Part shown: piece after piece, positions 1 to 7,995 of the stretch
Layout: every line of letters begins with the position of its first letter
Position numbering within the stretch: the stretch's first letter is position 1
NCBI GenBank assembly: GCA_900549865.1
Contig: URPU01000012.1
Coordinates: 1 to 37,012, forward strand
Source: an uncultured Eubacteriales bacterium
Lineage (GTDB): Bacteria > Bacillota > Clostridia > Oscillospirales > Oscillospiraceae
Direction of reading: 5' to 3'
Length of the DNA stretch: 37,012 nucleotides
The notes under the pieces: model-generated
Told to the model about the DNA's origin: nothing
Database searches by the model: none
What the model saw: only the letters and a program-made list of their open reading frames with translations
Position numbers and translations under genes: made by a program

Positions 1-217
1 TTTTGCCCAGACCCGGCGGGCCGTAGAGCAGGATGTGATCCATCGGCTCGCCGCGGCGCTTGGCCGCTTCCAGATAGATCTTCAGGTTCTGCTTGACTTT
101 GTCCTGACCGATGTAGTCTTCCAGATGCTGGGGACGGAGGCTGTTTTCCTCGTTGTCCGCCGTGGTCAGGCCCGGCTGCATCATTTTTGCGCCATAGAGC
201 GCGGTTTCGTCCTGCAT
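1..217 (-). CDS. ruvB: Holliday junction branch migration ATPase RuvB (N-terminal part, cut by window edge)
   Basis: RuvB is the AAA+ motor that drives branch migration of Holliday junctions together with RuvA. Only the first 72 residues are present. They include the conserved RuvB N-terminal stretch ending in LRPQHLEDYIGQ and the Walker A motif GPPGLGK exactly at the window edge. The ATG at 217 follows a GGAGG site with good spacing. It starts 3 bases after the ruvA stop, so it is translated in the same ruvC-ruvA-ruvB operon. Identity is secure; the rest of the gene lies to the left of the window. Confidence 0.95.
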   Translation of the reverse strand, partial: MQDETALYGAKMMQPGLTTADNEENSLRPQHLEDYIGQDKVKQNLKIYLEAAKRRGEPMDHILLYGPPGLGK

Positions 218-220
218 GGA

Positions 221-832
221 TTACCTCCTGCCTGCCATGCCCCGCAGGGCCAGCTTGATGATCTCTTCCACCGGGAGCGTACCGTCGATCTTGGAGACGG
301 CCAGCGCGGCTTCGCTCTGGCTGTAGCCCAGCGACACCAGCGCGGCGATGGCCTGTCCTGCCCCCTGTGCGGCGGCGGTGTCCGAAGCAGCGCCTGCCAC
401 GTTTTCCAGGTCGATGCCGGCGGCAAAGCCTTTGGCGACCTTATCTTTCAGTTCCAGTACGATGCGCTGGGCCAGCTTGGGGCCGACGCCGGACGCGGCC
501 TTGAAGGCTTTGTGGTCGCCCGCCGAGATGGCCAGCGCCACACGGTCGGGCTCCATGACGCTCAGGATGGCAAGCCCCACTTTCGCGCCCACGCCCGACA
601 CCGAGGTGAGCAGCTCAAAACAGGCCTGCTGCTCCTCGCTGGCAAAGCCGTAGAGGCTGACATCGTTCTCGGTGACGTTCATCACCGTATAGATGGTGGC
701 TTCGTTCCCCACGCCGGGCGGCGCACCGGCCACGCTGGCCGGACACTGGGCGTAGTACCCCACGCCGCCGCAGCAGATGACCACAGCGTTCAGGGTCTTT
801 TTGATGATCTTTCCGGTTAAGCTGTATATCAT
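221..832 (-). CDS. ruvA: Holliday junction DNA helicase subunit RuvA
   Basis: RuvA is the tetrameric protein that binds four-way DNA junctions and loads RuvB. The 203-residue product has the family's normal length. It opens with the OB-fold start MIYSLTGKI, followed by two helix-hairpin-helix segments (about residues 77-91, SGVGAKVGL, and 112-131, SGVGPKLAQRIVLELKDK) and the small C-terminal RuvB-binding domain ending in RGMAGRR. The ATG at 832 was chosen over an upstream in-frame start because GAGG lies just before it and the family begins with MIYSL or similar. It lies 10 bases after ruvC and 3 bases before ruvB. Codon use matches ruvC rather than the genes to the right. Confidence 0.95.
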   Translation of the reverse strand: MIYSLTGKIIKKTLNAVVICCGGVGYYAQCPASVAGAPPGVGNEATIYTVMNVTENDVSLYGFASEEQQACFELLTSVSGVGAKVGLAILSVMEPDRVALAISAGDHKAFKAASGVGPKLAQRIVLELKDKVAKGFAAGIDLENVAGAASDTAAAQGAGQAIAALVSLGYSQSEAALAVSKIDGTLPVEEIIKLALRGMAGRR

Positions 833-842
833 AATAACAACC

Positions 843-1355
843 TCAAATCGGCCCCGGCACACGCCGTACAAAGCGGTTGAGCTGGCTGCCGTTGGTGTGG
901 CAGAAGGTGATGGCCATCGCCAGCGCGTCGGCGGTGTCGTCGGGCTTCGGGATGGCGGGCAGATGCAGCAGGATGCGGGTCATCTCCTGCACCTGCTTTT
1001 TCACGGCCTTGCCGTAGCCGGTAACGGCCTGTTTTACCTGCATGGGGGTGTACTCGTAGATGGGGATGCCCGCCTGCGCCGCCGCCAGCAGGATGACGCC
1101 GCGCGCCTCGGCCACGCCGATGACGGTGGTCTGGTTGTGCTGGTAGTACAGCTTCTCGATGGAGAGGGCCTCGGGCTGATAGCGCTTGCAGATATCCAGC
1201 ACGCCCTCGTATATTTCAACAAGGCGCTGTTCAAACGGGGTGTCCTTCTCGGTAATGACAGCCCCGTAGCCGATGGGCGCAAAGCGGTTGCCGATGTATT
1301 CGACAACACCCCAGCCCACAATGGCGTAGCCCGGGTCGATGCCCAAAACACGCAT
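843..1355 (-). CDS. ruvC: Crossover junction endodeoxyribonuclease RuvC
   Basis: RuvC is the resolvase that makes paired cuts in Holliday junctions. The 170-residue product starts MRVLGIDPG, carrying the first catalytic Asp (D7). E67 lies in LSIEKLYYQ, and D140 and D143 lie in KPDDTADALAMA. Together they complete the RNase H-like acidic active site. GGGGAGG precedes the ATG at 1355. A sigma-70-type promoter lies just upstream, so ruvC is the first gene of the ruvCAB operon. The reading frame of the neighbouring YhgE-1 gene, on the same strand but in a different frame, runs into the first part of ruvC. That overlap is almost certainly not native. Confidence 0.96.
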   Translation of the reverse strand: MRVLGIDPGYAIVGWGVVEYIGNRFAPIGYGAVITEKDTPFEQRLVEIYEGVLDICKRYQPEALSIEKLYYQHNQTTVIGVAEARGVILLAAAQAGIPIYEYTPMQVKQAVTGYGKAVKKQVQEMTRILLHLPAIPKPDDTADALAMAITFCHTNGSQLNRFVRRVPGPI

Positions 1356-4161
1356 TTATCCCATACCTCCCCACTTTAACCGATATAGTATACCATAAAA
1401 ACAACGCTGCGTCCACTGTTTGGGGTAAACATTCCGTGAATTTGCACAGAAAAAGCAATAAAAATTCTACAAACAAAAAAGCATCTCCCGGACAGGGAGA
1501 TGCTTGGCTGTAAGGGCCACGATCAATACCCGCGATGATCTGGTTTAGCTTGCGCGCGGGGTAGTAAAGCGTGATGCCTATCACGAAGAACAGCACGCAC
1601 ATGCCCAGAAGTATCAGCGCGCAGCGGGCATAGGTGCCCTGATAGAAGCCGCCTATGGTCTCGCGGATGAGGTCCATGCCGTAGTGGAAGGGCATGAAGT
1701 CGTAGAGATCCTGGAATATCTGCGGCAGAACATGTATCGGGTAGGAGCCGCCGGAGCCGGCCACCTGAATGACCATGATGATGACGGACGCCGCAAGGCC
1801 GATGTTGTCAAGCGCGTACACCAGCGAATAGTTCATCATCACGAAGTTCAGCGAGATGAGCATACAGCCGAGGATGAACAGCGCCGGACTGACGCACTGG
1901 ATATCCACATAGCACAGGCAGCCGAGCGCCGTGACCAGCGCCTGGAAAAGCCCGATGCACAAAAACAGGATCAGCCTCCCGAAGTAGCGCTGTATCTGCG
2001 GCGCGTCCTCATACTCGGCATAGGGTATCTGCGGCTTTATCATGGCCGCCGTCAGCAGCGAGCCGACGAACAGCGCCAGCATGATATAATACGGCGACAT
2101 GGCCGAGCCGTAGTCCGCGATCTCATACACGATGACCGTGCGCATATCCGTGGGCGAGACGAGATAATCCGCAAGCCCGTCGGGGTTGTTCTCCAAAATG
2201 TCCATGAGCTGGCGGAAGGCCTCGCTGTCCACCATGCGGCGGACGTCCTCCGCCATGCCGCGCACATAGGTGTTGACCTCCGCGGCGAGCTTCTGCGCCT
2301 CTTCAAGCGTGAGCTGCGCGTCGCCCATGGCCACGCTGTAGCGCTGCACCGTGGCGGCAAGGTCGCTCATGCTGGCCGTGCCGGAGTCCATGATGCCGCT
2401 GAGGCTTTCCATCGCGTCCTGCGCGCGCTGCGCGGCGTTCTGGAGGCGGTCATTGACGCTGCCGTTGAGCAGCAGCGCTATTTCACGAAGCTGGCGGCGT
2501 ATCTCCTCGGCCTGGGTGAGGAAGTTATCCACATTGCCCGCGTCGCCCGTCGTGGCAATGGCGTTCCTGAGCTTTGCCACCGCGTCGAGCGTGACCTTTA
2601 TCTGCGCCTTCACCGCCGCGGTGTTCGCCGCGTCGTACAGCACGTTGAGGGAATTTTCAATGCTGTCTATAAGGTCGAGCGTCTGCTGATAGAGGTTATC
2701 CGCACCGGCGTAGCCCGCCGCGGCCTGTGAGGCGGCGGACACGTTCTGCGCCGCGCCGTCGAGATAGGACGAGGCACTTGAAAGCTCCGCGCTCTTGGCG
2801 AGAAGGTCGTCATAAAGCGTGCTTGCGTACTGCATCGCGGCGTCGTTCTGCGCCGCGGCGAGGCTGCTTTCTATCCCGGCGGCGTAGGAATAATCGTCGT
2901 TGAGGTACGTGCTGAGTCCGGCGGAGTCAAGCGTGGACACCAGCGCGTCAAGGTCGTAGTATGCCTGATCCGCATCGCCGTAGGATATGTCGTTATAGAT
3001 ATTGGCCGCCTGCGCCGCCGCGGTGTTCAGCGCGTTGGCAAGGTCCGCGGCGTAGTTTGCAGAGCTTATCATGTCCGCGCTCAGCGTATCCGCGTCGGCT
3101 GTGAACTGACTGCGGACGTTGGCGCTGTCAATGGAATTTGCAAGCGTTCTGAGGCTGTTCGTCCGGCTCACGGCGTCGGCGATCAAAAGCTCCGGCACGG
3201 ACGCATCCAGCGGCGAAACGGCGGCGAGGTTCGCGTCCGCGGCGTCAAGATAGGCAAGGATGCTGTCCTTCCCCGCGGTGTTGCCCGTCCAGTTGCGCAG
3301 CAGATCCATAAGCTCCGCGATGTTCTTGTCTATATCGTCAAGCGCGGTTGCGAAGTTCTCCTGCATGGTGGACGAGGCGTCATATATTGCGCCTGCGGTG
3401 TTGCCGACGCCGCGCGTGACGCTGCTTCCGTCGGCGAGGACCTGCCCCGCGTCATCTATCGTCACCGTGACGACGTCAAGAAGGTTCTGCGTCTCTCCGG
3501 CCAGCGTCTGCACAGACTGCAAAAGCGCGCAGAGCTGATCGAGCTTATTGCACGCGTTGTTCATTGAGCGCGTCAGCCCCTCCGCCACGTCGTCCGCGTC
3601 AAGCCCCATGGCCTTGAATATGGAGCTTACGGTGTTTATGACGTCCGCGACCTTTTCCACGATGGTGCTGTTTATCTGCTCCTGCACCGCCGTCTTGGCC
3701 TTGCCCGTTATCTTCGGGGCAATGGCGTTTTTCTTCTCATTTTCGTAGTATTCGACCTCGGGGTGTATAAGATCACCGTCAAGGATGCTGAGGAAGTCCT
3801 TCGTGAAGTCGCTCGGCACTATAAGCGCGGCGTAGTAATCACCGGCGTAAAGCCCGTCCATGGCCTCCTCGCGCGTGTCCACAAAGCACCAGCCCATCTG
3901 ATCATTCGCGGAAATGCCGTCCACGACCATGTCGCCGATGTTGAAGTGCAGCCCGAGAAGCTCGCTTCCCTCGTCCTCATTCGCCACGACGACCTTTATG
4001 TTCGACGTGGACGCCGGGCCGTAGGGGTCGGCGTTGGACATGATGTTGAACCACGCGTACAGGCACGGAACGAGGCACAGGCCGATTATAACGATGACCG
4101 ATACGACGCTTGCCGTTATCCTGCGCACATCGCAGCGGAATATGCCGAATATGTTTCTCAT
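1231..4161 (-). CDS. YhgE/Pip-type membrane protein (first copy), 3' end abnormal
   Basis: This belongs to the YhgE/Pip family, named after the Lactococcus phage-infection protein and B. subtilis YhgE and related to EsaA of type VIIb secretion. A membrane segment (about residues 15-38) is followed by the family motif DPYGPAST with VVVANED, the YYENEKKNAIAP segment, and a very long Ala-rich, coiled-coil-like extracellular part to about residue 680. A C-terminal block of about five membrane helices follows, like ABC-2 permeases. The ATG at 4161 is preferred over 4167 because GGAGG is then 7 bases away; it overlaps the upstream stop as ATGA. Family similarity stops near base 1530, after ARKLN. 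Beyond that the frame stays open through a terminator into ruvC, so the last dozen normal residues are missing and everything left of about 1525 is probably not native sequence. Confidence 0.85.
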   Translation of the reverse strand: MRNIFGIFRCDVRRITASVVSVIVIIGLCLVPCLYAWFNIMSNADPYGPASTSNIKVVVANEDEGSELLGLHFNIGDMVVDGISANDQMGWCFVDTREEAMDGLYAGDYYAALIVPSDFTKDFLSILDGDLIHPEVEYYENEKKNAIAPKITGKAKTAVQEQINSTIVEKVADVINTVSSIFKAMGLDADDVAEGLTRSMNNACNKLDQLCALLQSVQTLAGETQNLLDVVTVTIDDAGQVLADGSSVTRGVGNTAGAIYDASSTMQENFATALDDIDKNIAELMDLLRNWTGNTAGKDSILAYLDAADANLAAVSPLDASVPELLIADAVSRTNSLRTLANSIDSANVRSQFTADADTLSADMISSANYAADLANALNTAAAQAANIYNDISYGDADQAYYDLDALVSTLDSAGLSTYLNDDYSYAAGIESSLAAAQNDAAMQYASTLYDDLLAKSAELSSASSYLDGAAQNVSAASQAAAGYAGADNLYQQTLDLIDSIENSLNVLYDAANTAAVKAQIKVTLDAVAKLRNAIATTGDAGNVDNFLTQAEEIRRQLREIALLLNGSVNDRLQNAAQRAQDAMESLSGIMDSGTASMSDLAATVQRYSVAMGDAQLTLEEAQKLAAEVNTYVRGMAEDVRRMVDSEAFRQLMDILENNPDGLADYLVSPTDMRTVIVYEIADYGSAMSPYYIMLALFVGSLLTAAMIKPQIPYAEYEDAPQIQRYFGRLILFLCIGLFQALVTALGCLCYVDIQCVSPALFILGCMLISLNFVMMNYSLVYALDNIGLAASVIIMVIQVAGSGGSYPIHVLPQIFQDLYDFMPFHYGMDLIRETIGGFYQGTYARCALILLGMCVLFFVIGITLYYPARKLNQIIAGIDRGPYSQASPCPGDAFLFVEFLLLFLCKFTECLPQTVDAALFLWYTISVKVGRYGINACFGHRPGLRHCGLGCCRIHRQPLCAHRLRGCHYREGHPV
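1387..1415 (-). promoter_or_regulatory. Promoter of ruvCAB operon
   Basis: On the minus strand a -35 box TGGACG (1410-1415) is followed by a 17-base spacer and the -10 box TATACT (1387-1392), with TG just upstream (extended -10). The transcript would start near 1380, about 25 bases before the ruvC start. This makes ruvC, not the gene to its right, the first gene of the unit. Confidence 0.7.
1470..1503 (-). terminator. Rho-independent terminator, leftward
   Basis: A perfect 9-bp stem, GCATCTCCC with GGGAGATGC (1481-1489 and 1495-1503), is followed on the minus strand by TTTTTTGTTT. It separates a rightward-lying leftward gene from the ruvC promoter. The YhgE-1 reading frame passes through this hairpin without a stop, which is abnormal and supports a join just to its right. 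Confidence 0.85.
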
Positions 4162-4898
4162 ACGCATACCTCCGCTTCTTCTTTCTTCTCGCCCTCGCCG
4201 GACGCCGCGGGCGCATCCTGCGTCTCATCCGGCGTATTCACCGCAGCTTCGCTCTCCTCCGGCATGGCCGGGGCATATGCTTCCTCCGCCGCGGCAGGGG
4301 CGCTTGGCTCCTCTTCCGTTATTGCGGTATATGTTTCCTCTTCCGCAGCTTCCGCCGTCTCTATAACGTCCGCCTCATACTCCGCGGATGCATAGGCGGG
4401 CTGCGGCTCCTCCTGCGTGAACGGCGTCTCCTGCGGCTCTTCCGCCGCAGTTATCTCTTCCGCTTCGGCAGCGTGCGCGGCGTTTTCTGCCGCCTTCGCC
4501 TGCGCCGCCTCTATCCTGTCAACTATTATCCCGGCAAGCGACGGCGAGGCCGCGATAAAGCCGCGCAGCTTCTCCAGATTTTCCTCCGCCACCACGTCTG
4601 CGGCGCTGCGGCCGAAGTCGTGCTCCATCTGCGTGATGTGCCTGAGCTTCTTTTCAAGCTCGAAGTTCAGATACTCCAGTGAAATAAGATACGCCGCAAG
4701 TGCGAACATCGTCATTATCCACAGCAGCAGTATTATGACCTTTGACCCGTTCGTCACGAACAGAAGCACAAGGTATAGCACCAGCACGATGATCATGCCC
4801 CAAAGGCCCTTGTGTATACGCCGCTGATTCGCCTGGTGCAGAGCCGTGACCTCTTCCACAAGGCGGTCATACATTTCATGATAATTGCTCTCCTGCAT
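4158..4898 (-). CDS. Small two-helix membrane protein with acidic Ala/Glu-rich tail, between two YhgE genes
   Basis: I do not recognise a named family. The 246-residue product has a soluble N-terminal helix (about 1-30), two closely spaced membrane segments (about 33-52 and 55-78), a charged helix, and a long low-complexity tail (about 125-246) rich in Ala, Glu and Pro. The ATG at 4898 is chosen because GGGAGG lies 10 bases upstream; the GTG at 4907 would be only 1 base from that site. It starts 16 bases after the upstream YhgE-2 stop and overlaps YhgE-1 by ATGA, so all three are one translation-coupled operon. A partner or accessory role to the YhgE proteins is inference from position only. 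Confidence 0.8.
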   Translation of the reverse strand: MQESNYHEMYDRLVEEVTALHQANQRRIHKGLWGMIIVLVLYLVLLFVTNGSKVIILLLWIMTMFALAAYLISLEYLNFELEKKLRHITQMEHDFGRSAADVVAEENLEKLRGFIAASPSLAGIIVDRIEAAQAKAAENAAHAAEAEEITAAEEPQETPFTQEEPQPAYASAEYEADVIETAEAAEEETYTAITEEEPSAPAAAEEAYAPAMPEESEAAVNTPDETQDAPAASGEGEKKEEAEVCV

Positions 4899-4914
4899 AA
4901 CCGGCACACCTCCC

Positions 4915-6963
4915 TCAGAACATTTCCGTCTCTTCCAGCCGCTCTTCCATGAACTCGTTCACGCCGATGAACGGGCGGCGCGCGAAAAGCCCGATGCCCA
5001 GCGCGACGACAGCGAATATCAGAAGCTGGCCCAGCTTCACGACATAGGTGCTGCCGTAAACGCCGCATATGCACTCGCGCATCGCGTCTATGGCGTAGGG
5101 GAAGGGGAAGAAGCGGTATATCTTCTGGAATATCTCCGGCAGAAGCTCTATCGGGAACGTACCCGAGGAGCCCGCGATCTGCAATACCATCACCACGACG
5201 ACGATGGCCTTGCCCACGTCGCCGAAGGATACGGCCAGCGAGTATATCAAAAGGCTGAACGTGAAGCTCGTGACCGCGCCGCACAGGTACAAAAGCCCCG
5301 GATGCAGGCATTGTATCTTCAGCAGGAACAGATCGCCCGTGATGATTATGGCCGTCTGTATCTGACTGAGGAAGAAGAACAGCAGATAGCGCCCGAAGTA
5401 AAGCTCGTGCGGCTTGGGGTCTACCAGCCCGTCGTGCCGCGCGTGCGCCTTGAATATCGCGCCCAGCATGACGCCGCCGACCCATATCGACAGCACAGTG
5501 TAGAACGGCGCCATCGCGGAGCCGTAGTTGGCTATCGGGTACACCGGCGTGACGGTCGTCTGCACGACCTGCGCGAAATACTCGCCGTAGAGTATCGGGC
5601 TTCCGCCGAGTATCTCCAGCAGCGCCTTGAGGTAATCCTCGCCGTTGAGGGTCTCCAGCTTATGCAGCGCGTCCGCAAGCGAGCTTGCCACGCGCGTACC
5701 GGCGGGCTTGAGTATGCTAAGCGTGTCCGCGCCCGCGGCCTTCACGTTCGCCGCCGCCTGTTTGAGCTGGTGCACGTCGTTGAGCATTATCTTCGCGTCG
5801 TCCAGCATGTCGGCAACGCTTAAGAAAGTGGACTCCACCTGAATGCTTATGTCGTCAAGACACGGGATGAAGGACTGGTTGAGCTTGACGAGGGTCTTCA
5901 ATGAATCCACCGCGCCGTTTATGGCCGTGTCGGCGATCTCCGTCTCGGAAAGCTTGTAAAGCCAGCCGCTCGTCTCCCGCGCGACGGAAGCCATGCTCTC
6001 TATATATGCGCGCGTGTCTGACGTCGGCGCGTCGGCCGCCATCTCCTCCAGAAGCTTTGCTATCTCCTCATAGGACGCGGCGCTTCCGGCGATGACCTGA
6101 TTTGCCGCGGCGACGCCGCTCGTATCGACGGTGGCGTTTTCAAGCACGCGCAGTGCATTCTCGACCTTCTCCGCGTTCTCGTTTATCTTCATGCTGACCT
6201 CCGCCACGGTCTGGCGGAGAGTGCTTCCGTCGGGCAGCTTTTCATTGATGGTCATGATTATCTCATCAAGGCGCTGCGTATCCACCTGCGGCAGGTTCGT
6301 CCCCGCGACGGCGGCGCCGAAGGAATCCATCATCCGGTTGCAGGCGTTCAGCGTCACTATCGACTGCTCAAGTATGCTGCGCAGACTGCCCGCCGGGTCG
6401 TCGCCGGTGATATCGTCGGCAATGCGGTTGGCCGACTCCATGACGGTGCTTATGACGACCTCAAGGTACGCCTCGTTGATCGACGCCTTGACGTTGCCCG
6501 CGGCGGTATCGGTTATCTTCGTCGCAACGGCGTTTTTCTTCGCGTTTTCGTAATATGTAATGCTGGGCTTGCCCGTCCACTCCGTCAGCATGTTGAACAT
6601 GTTGTAGGAGAAGTCCTCGTCAATGACGACTGCGGCATAGTACTTGCCGGAGTACACGCCGTTGACGGCCTCCTCCTCGCTGTCGAGGAACACCCAGTTT
6701 ATCGCGGTGCTCTCGCGCAGGTCGTCCAGCACCTCCTGCCCCTTGTTGACGACCTCGCCCTTCTCCGTGACGTAGCCCTTGTCCATTGAGGCCAGCGCAA
6801 TGGATACGTTGCCGGTGTTGCCGTAGGGATCCCAGTTGGAATAGATGTTCAGCCACGCGTAAAGGCTTGGCAGCAGGCATATAGCCACGGCGACGGCCAT
6901 GGCAAAGAAATGACGGCTAAGCGTCTTGATATCATACTTGAATACTCCGAGAATGTTCCGCAT
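4915..6963 (-). CDS. YhgE/Pip-type membrane protein (second copy)
   Basis: This is a 682-residue YhgE/Pip family protein with complete ends. It has an N-terminal membrane helix (about 17-40), the DPYGNTGNV motif, VFLDSEEEAVNGVYSGKYYAAVVI, YYENAKKNAVATKIT, an extracellular helical region, then about five C-terminal membrane helices and the typical end NEFMEERLEETEMF. It is shorter than the first copy, mainly in the extracellular helical part. GGAGG precedes the ATG at 6963. It is first in the operon YhgE-2, small membrane protein, YhgE-1, with its own promoter and a palindrome in the leader. Family roles are poorly defined: phage adsorption in Lactococcus and export-related functions by similarity to EsaA. 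No function is claimed here. Confidence 0.88.
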   Translation of the reverse strand: MRNILGVFKYDIKTLSRHFFAMAVAVAICLLPSLYAWLNIYSNWDPYGNTGNVSIALASMDKGYVTEKGEVVNKGQEVLDDLRESTAINWVFLDSEEEAVNGVYSGKYYAAVVIDEDFSYNMFNMLTEWTGKPSITYYENAKKNAVATKITDTAAGNVKASINEAYLEVVISTVMESANRIADDITGDDPAGSLRSILEQSIVTLNACNRMMDSFGAAVAGTNLPQVDTQRLDEIIMTINEKLPDGSTLRQTVAEVSMKINENAEKVENALRVLENATVDTSGVAAANQVIAGSAASYEEIAKLLEEMAADAPTSDTRAYIESMASVARETSGWLYKLSETEIADTAINGAVDSLKTLVKLNQSFIPCLDDISIQVESTFLSVADMLDDAKIMLNDVHQLKQAAANVKAAGADTLSILKPAGTRVASSLADALHKLETLNGEDYLKALLEILGGSPILYGEYFAQVVQTTVTPVYPIANYGSAMAPFYTVLSIWVGGVMLGAIFKAHARHDGLVDPKPHELYFGRYLLFFFLSQIQTAIIITGDLFLLKIQCLHPGLLYLCGAVTSFTFSLLIYSLAVSFGDVGKAIVVVVMVLQIAGSSGTFPIELLPEIFQKIYRFFPFPYAIDAMRECICGVYGSTYVVKLGQLLIFAVVALGIGLFARRPFIGVNEFMEERLEETEMF

Positions 6964-6990
6964 AATACCTCCAGCTCCATTAGCGACAAG

Positions 6991-7007
6991 GGTACATACT
7001 AGTTACC
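6991..7007. promoter_or_regulatory. Possible operator (imperfect palindrome) in YhgE operon leader
   Basis: A 17-bp imperfect palindrome with GGTA/TACC outer arms lies between the -10 box and the YhgE-2 start, about 5-20 bases into the transcript. Twelve of 16 positions are symmetric. YhgE genes are often near TetR-type regulators, which bind sites of this kind, but no regulator gene is seen here. Tentative. Confidence 0.3.
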
Positions 7008-7018
7008 ATAACATTAAT

Positions 7019-7047
7019 ATTATATAGCTAAAATTAAGAAAAGTCTA
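7019..7047 (-). promoter_or_regulatory. Promoter of YhgE operon
   Basis: On the minus strand, -35 TAGACT (7042-7047), a 17-base spacer and a perfect -10 TATAAT (7019-7024) lie in an AT-rich stretch. The predicted start is near 7012, giving a leader of about 50 bases before YhgE-2. Confidence 0.7.
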
Positions 7048-7133
7048 TAAATAAAACTAGCAGAATCATACAGCCGCAGCATTTTGCGCAAAAAAACGCC
7101 CTCAATTTTTGTTGATATTTACAAAAAGTGGAC

Positions 7134-7203
7134 GTCAAAAAACCGCTTTCGGATGAAAGCGGTTTTTTTCTCGAACAAAGCGGCAGCGCCACTTTTCCGA
7201 CAA
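7134..7203 (-). repeat. Degenerate short copy of the terminator-associated repeat family
   Basis: Read on the minus strand this starts TTGTCGGAAAAGTGGC, then GCCGCTTTGTTCGAGAAA. That is clearly related to the left end of the elements at 12609 and 20393 (CTGTCGAAAAAGTGGC, then GCCGCTTTTTCGAGAAA). It ends with the TTTTTTGAC motif of their right end. Between them is only the hypB terminator hairpin instead of about 140 bp of internal sequence. Confidence 0.55.
7137..7169 (-). terminator. Terminator after hypB (can act in both directions)
   Basis: A perfect 10-bp stem (AACCGCTTTC at 7141-7150 with GAAAGCGGTT at 7155-7164) with a 4-base loop is flanked by A-run and T-run on either side. It sits 50 bases beyond the hypB stop and before the YhgE promoter, so it ends hypB transcripts. 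It is the core of the degenerate repeat copy at 7134-7203. Confidence 0.8.
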
Positions 7204-7218
7204 CCTCGATTTTCAGGT

Positions 7219-7890
7219 TCAGCCCTGGTTCCACGCCTTTATTTCCGTGCGCAGCCAGTCTGCCCATTCGGCAATGCCGTCGCCGTTTCTGGCGGAGATG
7301 GGGATTATCTTCATGTTGGGGTTGAGGCGGCGCACATACTTCTTGCACGCCTCAAGGTCAAAGTCGAAGTACGGCATGACGTCTATCTTGTTGATGAGCA
7401 GCACGTCGCAGATAGAGAACATCAGCGGGTACTTCAGGGGCTTGTCGTCTCCCTCGGGAACGGAGAGGATCATGGCGTTCTTGACCGCACCCGTGTCGAA
7501 CTCCGCCGGGCACACAAGGTTGCCCACGTTTTCAAGGATGGCAAAGTCGATATCGTCCACGCCCAGCCCGTCAAGGCCCTGCTTCGTCATTCCCGCGTCG
7601 AGGTGGCACATGCCGCCCGTGTGCAGCTGGATGACCTTCGCGCCGGTCTTTTCTATCGTCGCGGCGTCCACGTCGGAGTCTATGTCGGCCTCCATCACGC
7701 CTATTCTGAACTCGTCCTTAAGCGCGGCGATCGTCGCCTTGAGCGTCGTGGTCTTGCCCGAGCCGGGAGAGCTCATCAGGTTGAGCAGGAAAGTCCTGTC
7801 CTTTTTCAGTTCCTCGCGCAGAAGCTCCGCCTCGCGGTCGTTATTTTCAAACACGCTCTTTTTTATTTCAAGAACTCTGAAGCCTTCCAT
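7219..7890 (-). CDS. hypB: Hydrogenase nickel incorporation GTPase HypB
   Basis: HypB is a SIMIBI-class GTPase that delivers nickel to [NiFe]-hydrogenase with HypA, and in some bacteria to urease. The 223-residue protein has the P-loop SSPGSGKTTT (about 40-49), the metal-site pair C95-H96 in GGMCHLDAG, the ENVGNLVCPAEFDTG motif (about 119-133) and the guanine motif NKID. It lacks the His-rich N-terminal nickel store of some family members. The ATG at 7890 follows GAGG. No hypA, other hyp gene, hydrogenase or urease gene lies nearby, so its client is unknown. It ends at the hairpin terminator near 7140-7165. Confidence 0.93.
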   Translation of the reverse strand: MEGFRVLEIKKSVFENNDREAELLREELKKDRTFLLNLMSSPGSGKTTTLKATIAALKDEFRIGVMEADIDSDVDAATIEKTGAKVIQLHTGGMCHLDAGMTKQGLDGLGVDDIDFAILENVGNLVCPAEFDTGAVKNAMILSVPEGDDKPLKYPLMFSICDVLLINKIDVMPYFDFDLEACKKYVRRLNPNMKIIPISARNGDGIAEWADWLRTEIKAWNQG

Positions 7891-7995
7891 ATGGTTACCT
7901 CTTCATTAAAAGATTTTGAGTATAAAATATTGCTTATAAAATATAATATAGCACTTCCCGCGCGGCTTTGCAACACTCCGCCGCCGTTGCGCCGC

